Shown piece after piece: positions 17,382-26,346 of a DNA stretch of 64,000 nucleotides. Position numbers and translations under genes: made by a program. Origin of the DNA: an uncultured Bacteroidales bacterium. Its GTDB lineage: Bacteria; Bacteroidota; Bacteroidia; Bacteroidales; Paludibacteraceae. The notes under the pieces are model-generated. The model ran no database searches, was not told the DNA's origin, and saw nothing but the letters and a program-made list of their open reading frames with translations. The stretch covers positions 1 to 64,000 of the forward strand of contig ONIM01000002.1 in the NCBI GenBank assembly GCA_900317885.1, read 5' to 3'. Position 1 is the first letter of the stretch; the number at the start of each line of letters is the position of its first letter.

Positions 17382-19358
17382 ATAGCCCTGCCGATATCAA
17401 AGAGTATAGCGAATAGAATTCTTCTATTGCAGGCTATCCATGGAGATCCGCTCATGCGGGTCTCTTCGGATATGCCGGACGACGTCCTCGTCCTCCACGG
17501 TGCCCTGGAAAAAATCAGGGATACCTTTGGTACGCCTAACGATCGAATCACCCATCCCTTTACGGGTGAAGAGCTCTGCTCGATCGGACTGCCGGTGGCC
17601 GTCCGTAGAACATTGCAGGGGGTAGGCCTCTCTCTCAACCTCAAGAATTGCGGTACTGCCCTCCGATTCCTCCAAGTCCACATCGCCAAATGTTATCCCG
17701 GCGCACCGATTACGCTTACCGGCGATCCGCGACTCATGGAGCGCGACGGGGCACCCACGACTCAAACGACCTCCGCTCTCATCCTCCACGGCGAAGACAT
17801 TCCCGTTGCCGAAAACGAATCGCCTTATATTACGATGAGCCGCCGCATGGTCTCCATGTATCAGCTATGCATGGCTGATGATATAGAGCCATGCTGGTCT
17901 TCCGCCGCCTTTTGGTATGAGTACGTAGCCATCCATGGCGGCGAGTTGCTCCTCGAAGGTCTCCAACCCGATTCCCTCCAAGGCGACCGCATCGTCGCTG
18001 ACCTCTATGCAAAATATTTCGGCGTCCAAACAGAGTTTATAGAAGAGGGGGTCCTAATTCGGTCTGTCAGTCCGAAGGACCGTCTGTATTCTGTCAGCGA
18101 AGCGGTCTGTCAGCCCGAAGGGCGGTCTGTGCTCTGTCAGCCGAAGGCGGTCTCAATCGATTTTTTCAACTGCCCGGATCTCTATCCGGCAGTGGCACTA
18201 ACGTGCGAAAAACTATCGATTGATTTAATTGCCACCGGCACCGACCGTCTCCGCCACAAGGAATCCGACCGCATAGAAGCCGTCCGACTCCACGAAGTCC
18301 GCAACGACCACCGGATGGCGATGGCCCTTATGGCAGCAGATTTTCCGGTTTCCACCGACGAACAGCAATGTATCGCCAAGAGCTACCCTCAATTCATAGA
18401 GATTTTCAGTCAAATCACGGTCGAATCCCGACGGTCAACCGACGGTCAACCGACGGTCAAAGCCAATGTAAGTACTCTGTCGGTTACCCATATTACCCCC
18501 AAAAGAGGCGTCAACGATGACAATTTAGGCAAAAAACATGCCCTCTCCAAACTCATCCATGCCGCCACGACAGAATACGTCTGGCTCCACGATGATGATG
18601 TCGTACTGCCTCCAGCGGCAACGGAGCCTGTCTGTCAGCCCGAAGGGCGGTCTGTATTCTGTCAGCCGAAGGCGGTCTGTCAGCGAAGCGGTCTAACAGG
18701 CGAAGCCGATCTGATTATCCTTCCTCTCCGCATGGAATCTTCCCCCCTTCATGGGGGGAGCGAGGGGGGCGTGAGGGTCTTGGAGGCACTCCAGATTGCC
18801 GAATACGCTGCCATTCAGGAGTTAACCATGCGTACCGCCAAAAGCGGTCATGCTGTCATGTGTTCCGGTGCGAACCTCATCGTTCGCCGCGAGGCATGGC
18901 TGGCCTGCGAACCTGACCTCCATCCGGAGATCCCTTCCGGCGACGATATGTTCCTGTTGGAAGCAATGAAAAAGCGCGGCTATAAGATCTCCGTCATCGA
19001 CGAACCGGACTTCACCGCCGTCGTCCGTCCGCAAACCACTTGGCGGGCGTTCTTCCGTCAGCGAATGCGTTGGGCAGGCAAAGCACCCCAATACACCGAC
19101 CCGGACATCCTCCGCTGCGGTGCACTCATCGTGGCTGCCAACCTCCTCCAGCTCCTCTGTCCGCTGATTCTCCTCATCAAGTTCCCGATAGAGTACGGGC
19201 TTATCCGCCGGCGCGAAGCATTGTACACCGTACACCATACACCATACACCAAAGAGCCACGTACACCGTGGTACGTGGCTCTTCTGCTTGAGGTTCTCTA
19301 TCCTTTCTATATCCTTCTCTCCCTCCTCGGCGGCCTCTTCCGCCAGAAGAAGTGGTAA
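17373..19358 (+). CDS. aroA: EPSP synthase (AroA) fused to family 2 glycosyltransferase
   Basis: 661 residues from the ATG at 17373. Residues 1-345 are EPSP synthase (phosphoshikimate plus PEP, shikimate pathway): SKSIANR (9-15), NCGTALRFL (92), GDPRLMERD, SLQGDR, NCPD, KESDRIEA (296), NDHRMAMA (311), AKSYPQF (about 334). About 28 residues normally between KESDR and DHRMA are missing. Residues from about 366 match a glycosyltransferase 2 only from its middle: gKk-AL-k-I-AAT-EYVWLHDDD (406-409), SGDD (about 523), QRMRW (about 562), then two hydrophobic segments at the C-terminus. The N-terminal nucleotide-binding third of the GT is absent. Palindromic repeats are translated in frame at about 232-259 and 419-442. 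The frame is open throughout, but whether either half works is uncertain. Confidence 0.8.
   Translation: MYKIALPISKSIANRILLLQAIHGDPLMRVSSDMPDDVLVLHGALEKIRDTFGTPNDRITHPFTGEELCSIGLPVAVRRTLQGVGLSLNLKNCGTALRFLQVHIAKCYPGAPITLTGDPRLMERDGAPTTQTTSALILHGEDIPVAENESPYITMSRRMVSMYQLCMADDIEPCWSSAAFWYEYVAIHGGELLLEGLQPDSLQGDRIVADLYAKYFGVQTEFIEEGVLIRSVSPKDRLYSVSEAVCQPEGRSVLCQPKAVSIDFFNCPDLYPAVALTCEKLSIDLIATGTDRLRHKESDRIEAVRLHEVRNDHRMAMALMAADFPVSTDEQQCIAKSYPQFIEIFSQITVESRRSTDGQPTVKANVSTLSVTHITPKRGVNDDNLGKKHALSKLIHAATTEYVWLHDDDVVLPPAATEPVCQPEGRSVFCQPKAVCQRSGLTGEADLIILPLRMESSPLHGGSEGGVRVLEALQIAEYAAIQELTMRTAKSGHAVMCSGANLIVRREAWLACEPDLHPEIPSGDDMFLLEAMKKRGYKISVIDEPDFTAVVRPQTTWRAFFRQRMRWAGKAPQYTDPDILRCGALIVAANLLQLLCPLILLIKFPIEYGLIRRREALYTVHHTPYTKEPRTPWYVALLLEVLYPFYILLSLLGGLFRQKKW
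18058..18153 (+). repeat. Cluster of GAA-loop hairpin repeats inside aroA
   Basis: Four consecutive GTCAG-stem-GAA-stem-GTCTG units with changing but matched stems: GTCC-GAA-GGAC, GC-GAA-GC, GCCC-GAA-GGGC and GCC-GAA-GGC. They insert about 28 residues (repeats of VCQPEGR / QPKAV) before the conserved FFNCPD segment. Confidence 0.8.
18430..18463 (+). repeat. 11-bp tandem repeat at the domain junction
   Basis: CGACGGTCAAC occurs about three times in a row exactly where the AroA part ends and the glycosyltransferase part begins. Confidence 0.75.
18625..18699 (+). repeat. Second cluster of GAA-loop hairpin repeats
   Basis: The same GTCTGTCAG...GAA...GGTCTG units as at 18058, again in frame (VCQPEGRSVFCQPKAVCQRSG), now inside the glycosyltransferase part. 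A different C/G-rich palindromic repeat (18737-18777, encoding PLHGGSEGG) follows. Confidence 0.8.
19219..19282 (+). repeat. 7-bp tandem repeat plus perfect hairpin in coding sequence
   Basis: GTACACC/ATACACC units are repeated four times, then AGAGCCACGTAC pairs perfectly with GTACGTGGCTCT around six bases (19253-19282). All of it is translated near the C-terminus of the aroA fusion, between its two hydrophobic segments. Confidence 0.75.
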
Positions 19359-19367
19359 CTCCCTTGG

Positions 19368-22300
19368 TCACTTTACCAACGCGCCCTGCGCATTGTACAC
19401 CTTCTCCCCGCGGAGGATGAAGATTTGGCCATTAAGCAGGATCTTACGAGCCTTACCCCAGCCCTCCCCTGAAGGGAAGGGAGTATTTTCGATGTCTTGG
19501 TTCGGGTTATGGATCTCAAAGGCCGGTCCATCAACCCATTCGGTAATCTGCTGGCGGTTCTCATTTGCTCCGCAAAGTTTCCATGTATAGGTACCGAATT
19601 GCTCAAAGAAGGAAGAGAGGGTCAGCGAAGTATTGTTGTTCATCGTTGTGCCTAAGAACACTTCTTGACTACCATAATAAATACCGATACCGAAATATGT
19701 CGGCAGGTCTTTTACGCTCCATGAGAAGGTTACTGTATTCCCATCGACGGTCGCATTCAAGTTATACGGCAAGTAGTCCTTGGGCTGCACTACTGTTTTC
19801 GGAGTTGCCTCAAAAACAGCCGTGTAATCGGCATCGGCGGTAGCCGCTACAAGTGCCGGTGACCAACCGGAGAAGGAGTAGGTATAGTTATCATCCTCCG
19901 GCTTGGTAGGCGTTGCTCCATTATAGGTCGGCATCTCGCCTTCGAGCACTTGCGACGATTGCAGTACTGCATCATCGTAATTCAGGAAACGGATGGTATA
20001 GTAAACCGGCTGCGGGATGAGTTCGTATTGGGCAATGATAATCAGGTTCGACGTGATATTGGTAATGGGTTTCGACCAGCCTGTGAAGATATATCCTTCG
20101 CGTGTCGGGTTTATCTCCGGACCCTGTGCATCGTGTCCTTCCTCAACCGTCTCTACCAACAGTTCCGTGCCATCCCAATCGAGGAAAGTGACGGTATAAT
20201 AAACCGTTTTCTTAATGGCATTGAATTGCGCAATATACGTAGCATTGGCTGTGGCCGCTACAATAGTGGGCAACCAACCGCTGAACTCGTAGGTAAACTG
20301 TGCGTCCTCCGGATGTGTCGGCGTAGCGCCGGTATATGTCGGCATCTCGCCTTCGAGTACTTGAGAAGACTGCAATATAGTACCGTCATAGTTGAGGAAT
20401 TGGATGGTATAGTAAACCGGTTGCAATTTCGCGGTAGCTGTATATTGCGCAATATAGTCAGCATCAGCCGTTGCAGCCACGACAGCCGGACTCCAACCGC
20501 TGAACGAATACGTGTAGTTCTCGTCCTCCGGACGTACAGGCGTAGCACCACCATAGCTCGGTATCTCGCCCTCTTTCACTTGGCTGTTCTGTAACTCTGC
20601 ACCGTCCCAGTTGAGGAAACGGATGGTGTAGTACGTCGGCTCCGGCGGTGTGACCTGTTCGACGACTTCAAAGGTAATGTAATCCTCCAATCCGTTGCTT
20701 GTGCGGGCTGTAATAGTGGCGATGCCGACACTTTGAGCGATTACAAGACCGGTACTTCCGTTAATCCAAACTATGTATGTATCGTCCGATTCCCAAGTAA
20801 CGCTCTTGTCCGCTGCATTCTCCGGCAGCACGGTGGCTGTCAGTTGGAAGGTCTCTCCCTTGTTGATTTGGATATACGAATCGGTTTTCTCATTGATGGT
20901 AATACTCTCGGGCACCACTACCGGCACCGCTTTGACACGGATATTGGTGTAAGCGTTCATGCCGTTGGAGGTCGTTACGCCTATCTGCGCGGTACCGGTG
21001 CTCACGGCGGTTACCAAACCGTTCTGGTCCACTGTTGCTACCGCTGTGTTATTGGACGACCATGTAACCGTCTTGTCCGTTGTGTTCTCCGGCTGGATAG
21101 TAGCGGTCAGTTGCTTCGTCTCGCCCTCGTATAGCTCAAATGTATCCCAGTATCCGCCTTCGTTGATAGTAATACTTTGTGCTTCAATGATCGAAACGGT
21201 GATAGTCTCGGTAGTTGCAGAGACATTGGTGCCGACTGCGCTTACTGTGATGGTAGCTGTTCCTACGCCGACAGCGGTTACCAGACCATTCTGATCCACC
21301 ATCAATACATTGGGATTAGAGGATGACCATTGGTAAGTAGGCAAGTAACTGATTCTATCTTCATAGCCATTATATACTTCCAACTGCTGCGTTTCGCCAA
21401 TACCCATTTCAGTCCAGGGTCTGAGCCACGAAGTGTATGGGGCTTGATAAATGTCAATGTAATATGATGGGCTAACCAAATCCACTCGGCTAACCTCTGT
21501 GTAAATGTTGGCGCTTTGTCCGTTCGGTAGCGTAGCAGTTATGGTTGCATTTCCGGAACCCTTTGCATAGGCGATAATACGCGAACACGGTTTCATACCA
21601 ACATTGTAAATATTGAGTACCGTATCCGCCATTTCAGTAATGGAATACACATCCTCGTTATTTACCGCCCATGTTAATCCCGTGCGTGCCGCTTCTATAT
21701 TGGTATATGCAGCCATCATATATTCAAAGTTTTCTGTATTTAACCACAATCCTTGGTATTTCCATTCCGTTTCTCCGTGGCGACGATAAGCGACAGGTTG
21801 AATCGTAATAGACGGCTGAGCGATAGTGAGCATACACTCAGCGGTATATTCACCTTCTTCGGTAGTCGCGATGACGCGGATCTTGCCGGAACGACCATTG
21901 TAATAATTATACGGATCTACGTGCGTAGTGATGAAACCATTCTCATCCATCTCAAACCAATTGGTGGCGAACTCATTGTTGCTACCGACTCCCCATAAGG
22001 ACGAAGTCCAAGTTACTTTCTTGTTCTCCGCTTCTGCCGGCAGCACAGTTGCCAACATCTGCAAGGTCTGCCCAGTGATGAGAGTTGTGTCGGTAGTATT
22101 GAGCGTAACACCGGTCACAATAATTGGATCCGGGCTGTCTTGAGGCGGATTGCTGTAGAATACACGAAGATACGGATAGCCGTCGTTAATAGCATCATTG
22201 CGCCCCCAGATATTGGTAAAATCCCAGTTTTGGTAAGTCGCTTTGGCGTGCATCTCGTTGGTAGTGCAGCCTTTGGAATTGTCGCATGAGAGTTTAGAGT

Positions 22301-25300
22301 GCGCCAACTCCTTATTGTAGTACGTGTTGTTATGGGTGATGGTTCCGTAACCCGAACTTGCACAGCCACAAATACCCGCCTTAGTCACTCCGGCGGAATA
22401 GCAGTTAATGATGGTTGAAGACCAATCGCTGGACATGAACGAACCTTCCGGTTGACCATATTTGTCATATACATTCACGCGGCTATAACAGTTAGAGACG
22501 GTGTCGTTATGCAATGCCCAGTAGTTATCTATATTACCGATGAAGGCTTTGGCATCAGTACAATAGATATTTCCTTCTGCGTAACATTGCTCGATGGTGG
22601 ATTGAACGGTAGCACCGATTAGCATGCCGACATAATTCCAACCTTGATCACTGTAACCGCAACGACTCCAATACTTTGTAGCATCTTTGTATTGTCCGCG
22701 AGTGTTATAGTCCTGACCGTCAATCACGGAAGCAGCGATACCTACATTGCGAATAATGGCAGAGTCACCCACAATGGCGAACAGGGCTGCATTATTGCTC
22801 CATCCCGGGGTTCCGTTCTTCTCCATGTACATGCCGTAAATAGTATGTCCTTGACCGTCAAAAGTGCCATAGAACGTGTGATTTCCTTCACCGTTGATAC
22901 CATAATACCAACCAATAGGAATAAACGGCAGACCGAATGCACCGCGTCCCCAATACTGCCAATCGGTGGTATCGCAGAGCACGATATCGTTGTCCAGCAC
23001 TACTTTCTTGCCTTTGAAGGACATCGGAGCTTGCGTCTGGGTGAGGTTATCCGCAGCGTATGAATGTGTATCGTCGTAGCAGGGTACACTATCCGTCCAT
23101 GAGTAGAGACCGTTCTGCATAGCGGCGAATCCGCGTAATTGCGCTGCCGTCTTGATATGGTATGTCTTGGTGAACTCATTTTGGAACGGCGTCACATCAA
23201 TCTCAAACCGCTTGTCCTCGTGCCAGCGGGCGTAAAGGGTGAGGCTACTTGTCGGATGCTCGGTCTTCCAATCGAAGAACTGCGTCAATTCGGGATCTTT
23301 ATACCATCCGGCGAAGATATACCCGCTGCGCAGCGGACGTTGTGGCGGCAGAACTTCGCTTCCCGGATAGATGTATTTGGTGGTAACATGCGAGCCGCCG
23401 GTGGTATTGAACGTGATGGTCAAAGCAGGTCTCCATGACGGATCTTGTGCGATACGAGGATAAGCACTTTCTTGCCACTCCCAATAGTTCAGTTGCAAGG
23501 TATCATTCCCTGCATGCTGCTCGTTCCAACGAGTGACGGAATAGTTATAGATATTGACCAACTCTTTCGACTGCATATATTCCGTTGAGACAGCGCAAGA
23601 AATTGGCGAACCGCTCTCTATACCGTCGCCTAACACGTCCGTATGTGCCTTCTCTTTGTCGGCAAAGAAGTTCTCTTTATACCGGAAAGTACAATTGGTA
23701 CCTCTGTTCATAGAACCCGTGTAGAGGAAATTCACCAGCGTATCTCCATCATACGGATACCCGCCACAGATGGCATCCACCCAAATACCTAAGTTAGCAG
23801 CATGAGCCCCGGTCAGTTGCGCAGAAGAGGCACAGTTGAGCACATATGCCCCGCTGGACATAGTTCCAATTAGTCCTCCCATATCGCCTTGGTATTGTCC
23901 TTGCGTAGCGGCATCACCGGATGTCCAACATTGGATAACACGCGGTTTGTCGTATATCTCACCTACCAAGATTCCCAAATTACTTGCCCGGACATATGCG
24001 TCGGTAACACCCAAGTTGCGCAATTCCGCTCCTTTAGCGATACGGCAGAACAGACCTTGCTTATCTGACAAAGTGTTGATATACATGTTCTGTATCTCAT
24101 GGAAACCTCCATCGTAGACACCTTTGAACTCATTAATCACTGTGACTCTATACCATGGATTTGTGCGAGGCGAAGCAATAGGTGTCCAGCGCGTCGGTGC
24201 TACTTCCTCCCATTCCTCCATAGGCGCATTGAGCGCAATATCTGCTGTCTGCAGGAAATATTTATCCTTAAACGTAAAGCCCTGGTTCACTAACCAACTG
24301 AGGTTCGAGAGATGCGCTTTGGTGGCAATGAGATACGGATTCACTTTGGTTCCCTCACCTCCACCAAATAGTATTGATGTATTGGTAGAATAAACACCGG
24401 TCGGACGAGGCAGACCGTCGCGCAACTCCCATTGACTGAGTCCCATGAAGGAAGCCAACATGTTGAGTGTATCTACAAAGGCTTGCGATTGCATCTGAGC
24501 AAGCGATTTGCCGACACCATTCCATACGGCTTCAGATTGTTCACTAATGACAGGAAGACCGTCTTGATTGAAATAACAGCCCATATGTTGCGACTGTTCC
24601 ACATTGGAAGAATAGAAACCACCATAACCGTGATACGATGCCACAAAAGCATGGATGTCATTGCGGAAAGACGATGCGTCATGGTGACGTATCGTGCTGG
24701 TAGAATAGCAGTTAATGATATCACCGCGGTCTATTCCATCATTGATATGTATTGCGTCATATCCGTTATCATAACAGAACGAAGCGAAAGAAGGATTGCC
24801 ACCCACATTGGTACTGTCACTAATATCACGCAACGCGCCGGTACAATAACATGACTCAATCCGTCCGCTTCCCCAGTTACGGTAACAGAAACCGGCGATA
24901 CCGGATCGCCAGATATAGTTCACATCGCTTCCTTCACTTGCTATATCACCAAAGGCCGCACACTCGCGAATCGTACCTCCCTCATTGGTTACCACAAACC
25001 CTGCTCCGCTTCGATACCACATGGGGTGATTACCATATTCATTTACACCCGGGCTGGGACCATATAGAGCCTGAATATCTACATCTGCGGTACATTTCTC
25101 AATCAGACCGTGGTTGGTGCTCACAAATCCTGCACCGTCGCTCATAGTGCAACGCATAGAACCCGTACTGGAACAATTACGGATGACACCGTCTGTCTCG
25201 TTCGTGCCCACAAAAGCACCACCGCCCTGCAAATCAGTAACAATATCCACCGAGCAGTTCTCAATCAGACCGTGGTTGCCGTTTACCAGACCGGCCGCAC

Positions 25301-25922
25301 CGCTCTGTGTGCCACGCATCTCACCCTGCGCGTGACAGTTACGAATCACCGTTCCTGCCCGTGCATCCACTACCAGGAAAGCTTGTGTAACACCAGCCAT
25401 TCGGGCATTCGCCAACCGCACATTCTCAATCGTGGCACCATCCGCATGAACGAACAGCGCTTTATACATCACCGAGAAGTCGTAGGTGGAGATGTCTATA
25501 TCCCAGTCGTTGGGATCCCAGTCGTCTCCCCAGTTCATGCCGGCACCGTAGTACATATTATAAATCGTGTGCCCGTCGCCGTCGAAATGGCCACGGAAAA
25601 ACGCGGTGTCCGCTGCCTCACCCCATCGCATCAGATGGTGTGCAATCGGTTCCCATTGCAGCCACGCTGTGGTGTCCGGATTGCTAAAGTCCGTGAGATA
25701 GATATCCGCTGTCAGTTTGATATACTGACCTGCGAAATCCTCTTTATCGACATTCGTTCGTTCTGCCAGTCCGGCTAACTGTTCCGGCGTACCAATCAAA
25801 TACGGATCGGTCTGTGTACCTGAACCACTGAAGGTTTTGTTACTCGTACCGTTCCAGTACGTCTGTCCTTGCATCGCGACCGCCATCAGCAGTCCTAATG
25901 CCATTGTTAGAATTTGTCTCAT
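19368..25922 (-). CDS. Giant T9SS surface protein, beta-helix, Big2 and InlB-type repeats
   Basis: 2184 residues. A signal peptide (ends near MQGQ) is followed by a long right-handed-helix-like region with GLUG-type motifs (about 20-830: GTPEQLAGLAERTN, GGLIGTMSSGAYVLNCASS). Then come an InlB-type repeat (about 830-900: ITFNTTGGS, GYIFAGWYKD), a second helix region (900-1250), bacterial Ig-like (Big2) domains (about 1265-1750: LTATIQPENTTDKTVTWSS), about five beta-grasp repeats beginning YYTIRFLNWDG (1764-2070), and the T9SS-type tail ARKILLNGQIFILRGEKVYNAQGALVK. Probably an adhesin or matrix-binding protein; no catalytic motif seen. It ends nine bases from the convergent aroA fusion. Confidence 0.85.
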   Translation of the reverse strand: MRQILTMALGLLMAVAMQGQTYWNGTSNKTFSGSGTQTDPYLIGTPEQLAGLAERTNVDKEDFAGQYIKLTADIYLTDFSNPDTTAWLQWEPIAHHLMRWGEAADTAFFRGHFDGDGHTIYNMYYGAGMNWGDDWDPNDWDIDISTYDFSVMYKALFVHADGATIENVRLANARMAGVTQAFLVVDARAGTVIRNCHAQGEMRGTQSGAAGLVNGNHGLIENCSVDIVTDLQGGGAFVGTNETDGVIRNCSSTGSMRCTMSDGAGFVSTNHGLIEKCTADVDIQALYGPSPGVNEYGNHPMWYRSGAGFVVTNEGGTIRECAAFGDIASEGSDVNYIWRSGIAGFCYRNWGSGRIESCYCTGALRDISDSTNVGGNPSFASFCYDNGYDAIHINDGIDRGDIINCYSTSTIRHHDASSFRNDIHAFVASYHGYGGFYSSNVEQSQHMGCYFNQDGLPVISEQSEAVWNGVGKSLAQMQSQAFVDTLNMLASFMGLSQWELRDGLPRPTGVYSTNTSILFGGGEGTKVNPYLIATKAHLSNLSWLVNQGFTFKDKYFLQTADIALNAPMEEWEEVAPTRWTPIASPRTNPWYRVTVINEFKGVYDGGFHEIQNMYINTLSDKQGLFCRIAKGAELRNLGVTDAYVRASNLGILVGEIYDKPRVIQCWTSGDAATQGQYQGDMGGLIGTMSSGAYVLNCASSAQLTGAHAANLGIWVDAICGGYPYDGDTLVNFLYTGSMNRGTNCTFRYKENFFADKEKAHTDVLGDGIESGSPISCAVSTEYMQSKELVNIYNYSVTRWNEQHAGNDTLQLNYWEWQESAYPRIAQDPSWRPALTITFNTTGGSHVTTKYIYPGSEVLPPQRPLRSGYIFAGWYKDPELTQFFDWKTEHPTSSLTLYARWHEDKRFEIDVTPFQNEFTKTYHIKTAAQLRGFAAMQNGLYSWTDSVPCYDDTHSYAADNLTQTQAPMSFKGKKVVLDNDIVLCDTTDWQYWGRGAFGLPFIPIGWYYGINGEGNHTFYGTFDGQGHTIYGMYMEKNGTPGWSNNAALFAIVGDSAIIRNVGIAASVIDGQDYNTRGQYKDATKYWSRCGYSDQGWNYVGMLIGATVQSTIEQCYAEGNIYCTDAKAFIGNIDNYWALHNDTVSNCYSRVNVYDKYGQPEGSFMSSDWSSTIINCYSAGVTKAGICGCASSGYGTITHNNTYYNKELAHSKLSCDNSKGCTTNEMHAKATYQNWDFTNIWGRNDAINDGYPYLRVFYSNPPQDSPDPIIVTGVTLNTTDTTLITGQTLQMLATVLPAEAENKKVTWTSSLWGVGSNNEFATNWFEMDENGFITTHVDPYNYYNGRSGKIRVIATTEEGEYTAECMLTIAQPSITIQPVAYRRHGETEWKYQGLWLNTENFEYMMAAYTNIEAARTGLTWAVNNEDVYSITEMADTVLNIYNVGMKPCSRIIAYAKGSGNATITATLPNGQSANIYTEVSRVDLVSPSYYIDIYQAPYTSWLRPWTEMGIGETQQLEVYNGYEDRISYLPTYQWSSSNPNVLMVDQNGLVTAVGVGTATITVSAVGTNVSATTETITVSIIEAQSITINEGGYWDTFELYEGETKQLTATIQPENTTDKTVTWSSNNTAVATVDQNGLVTAVSTGTAQIGVTTSNGMNAYTNIRVKAVPVVVPESITINEKTDSYIQINKGETFQLTATVLPENAADKSVTWESDDTYIVWINGSTGLVIAQSVGIATITARTSNGLEDYITFEVVEQVTPPEPTYYTIRFLNWDGAELQNSQVKEGEIPSYGGATPVRPEDENYTYSFSGWSPAVVAATADADYIAQYTATAKLQPVYYTIQFLNYDGTILQSSQVLEGEMPTYTGATPTHPEDAQFTYEFSGWLPTIVAATANATYIAQFNAIKKTVYYTVTFLDWDGTELLVETVEEGHDAQGPEINPTREGYIFTGWSKPITNITSNLIIIAQYELIPQPVYYTIRFLNYDDAVLQSSQVLEGEMPTYNGATPTKPEDDNYTYSFSGWSPALVAATADADYTAVFEATPKTVVQPKDYLPYNLNATVDGNTVTFSWSVKDLPTYFGIGIYYGSQEVFLGTTMNNNTSLTLSSFFEQFGTYTWKLCGANENRQQITEWVDGPAFEIHNPNQDIENTPFPSGEGWGKARKILLNGQIFILRGEKVYNAQGALVK

Positions 25923-26000
25923 ACGCGTGTATTTTTATAAGATGAGTATTTTTTTTAGCCATAGACATACGAAAAAGCGCGGGCTTTCGTTCGCTTCAAT

Positions 26001-26154
26001 TTGATACTTCAAGGTCTTCGACTACCTTTGTTAACACAAATCTATACACGGAAAACTCACGCTATCAACGTGAGCGTGCATAAACCGTACTTGTGTTAAC
26101 AATGGATCCTATATCCATGATACTAAGGAAGTGTCGAAGTTCTGAAGTATCAAG
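26001..26154. repeat. Nested inverted-repeat element, candidate structured RNA
   Basis: Outer arms TTGATACTTCAAGGTCTTCG (26001-26020, continuing AC) and CGAAGTTCTGAAGTATCAA (26135-26153) pair with one gap. Perfect 12-bp arms TTGTTAACACAA (26028-26039) and TTGTGTTAACAA (26091-26102) are nested inside. A CTCACG/CGTGAG hairpin (26056-26074) and TGGAT/ATCCA (26103-26117) form two more stems. TACCTTTGT at 26023 with TTTG 22-23 bases upstream could be a plus-strand promoter. On the minus strand it would be the leader of the giant surface gene. Identity unknown. Confidence 0.6.
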
Positions 26155-26275
26155 CTTTTCGGCTTATTACGCTATTTTTAGACGCTCGCTTGCGCTTATA
26201 TGTCTTATGTTTTCACCGCTTTTTTACGCTGTCAGTGAGGTCAGACCTGGATAGGTTGTTCAAACCTTTGCGACT

Positions 26276-26307
26276 GCAAAGGTACACAAAAAAAATGACA
26301 CTCGCAA
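26276..26307 (-). promoter_or_regulatory. Promoter upstream of the giant surface gene
   Basis: Minus-strand TACCTTTGC (26276-26284) with TTG starting exactly 23 bases upstream (26307). The nearest minus-strand gene downstream begins at 25922, implying a leader of about 350 bases. Confidence 0.65.
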
Positions 26308-26320
26308 ATAAAAGTGCCAT
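26288..26320 (-). terminator. Terminator of the peroxidase-regulator operon
   Basis: Read on the minus strand: ATGGCACT, loop, AGTGTCAT, then eight T. Its loop contains the -33 TTG of the next promoter, so the two signals overlap. Confidence 0.65.
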
Positions 26321-26346
26321 TTTCTGTAATTTTATTCTTTTGTCCC

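Larger units (their letters stand above)
25923..26346. other. 424-base gene-free interval
   Basis: No credible gene in either strand. It holds a large imperfect inverted repeat (26001-26154), the minus-strand terminator of the regulator gene and the minus-strand promoter of the giant surface gene, so about 350 bases of this interval should be its untranslated leader. A possible plus-strand promoter lies inside the repeat. Confidence 0.6.

Noticed and set aside
15350-17689. 779-codon open frame antisense to the DPP III gene
   Set aside because: No family motif, low-complexity hydrophobic/acidic composition, and it mirrors a clear M49 gene. Caused by codon bias on the opposite strand.
26001-26154. 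Integron attC site
   Set aside because: The arms contain palindromic GTTAAC but not the R''/R' RYYYAAC...GTTRRRY order, and no integron integrase or cassette is nearby.
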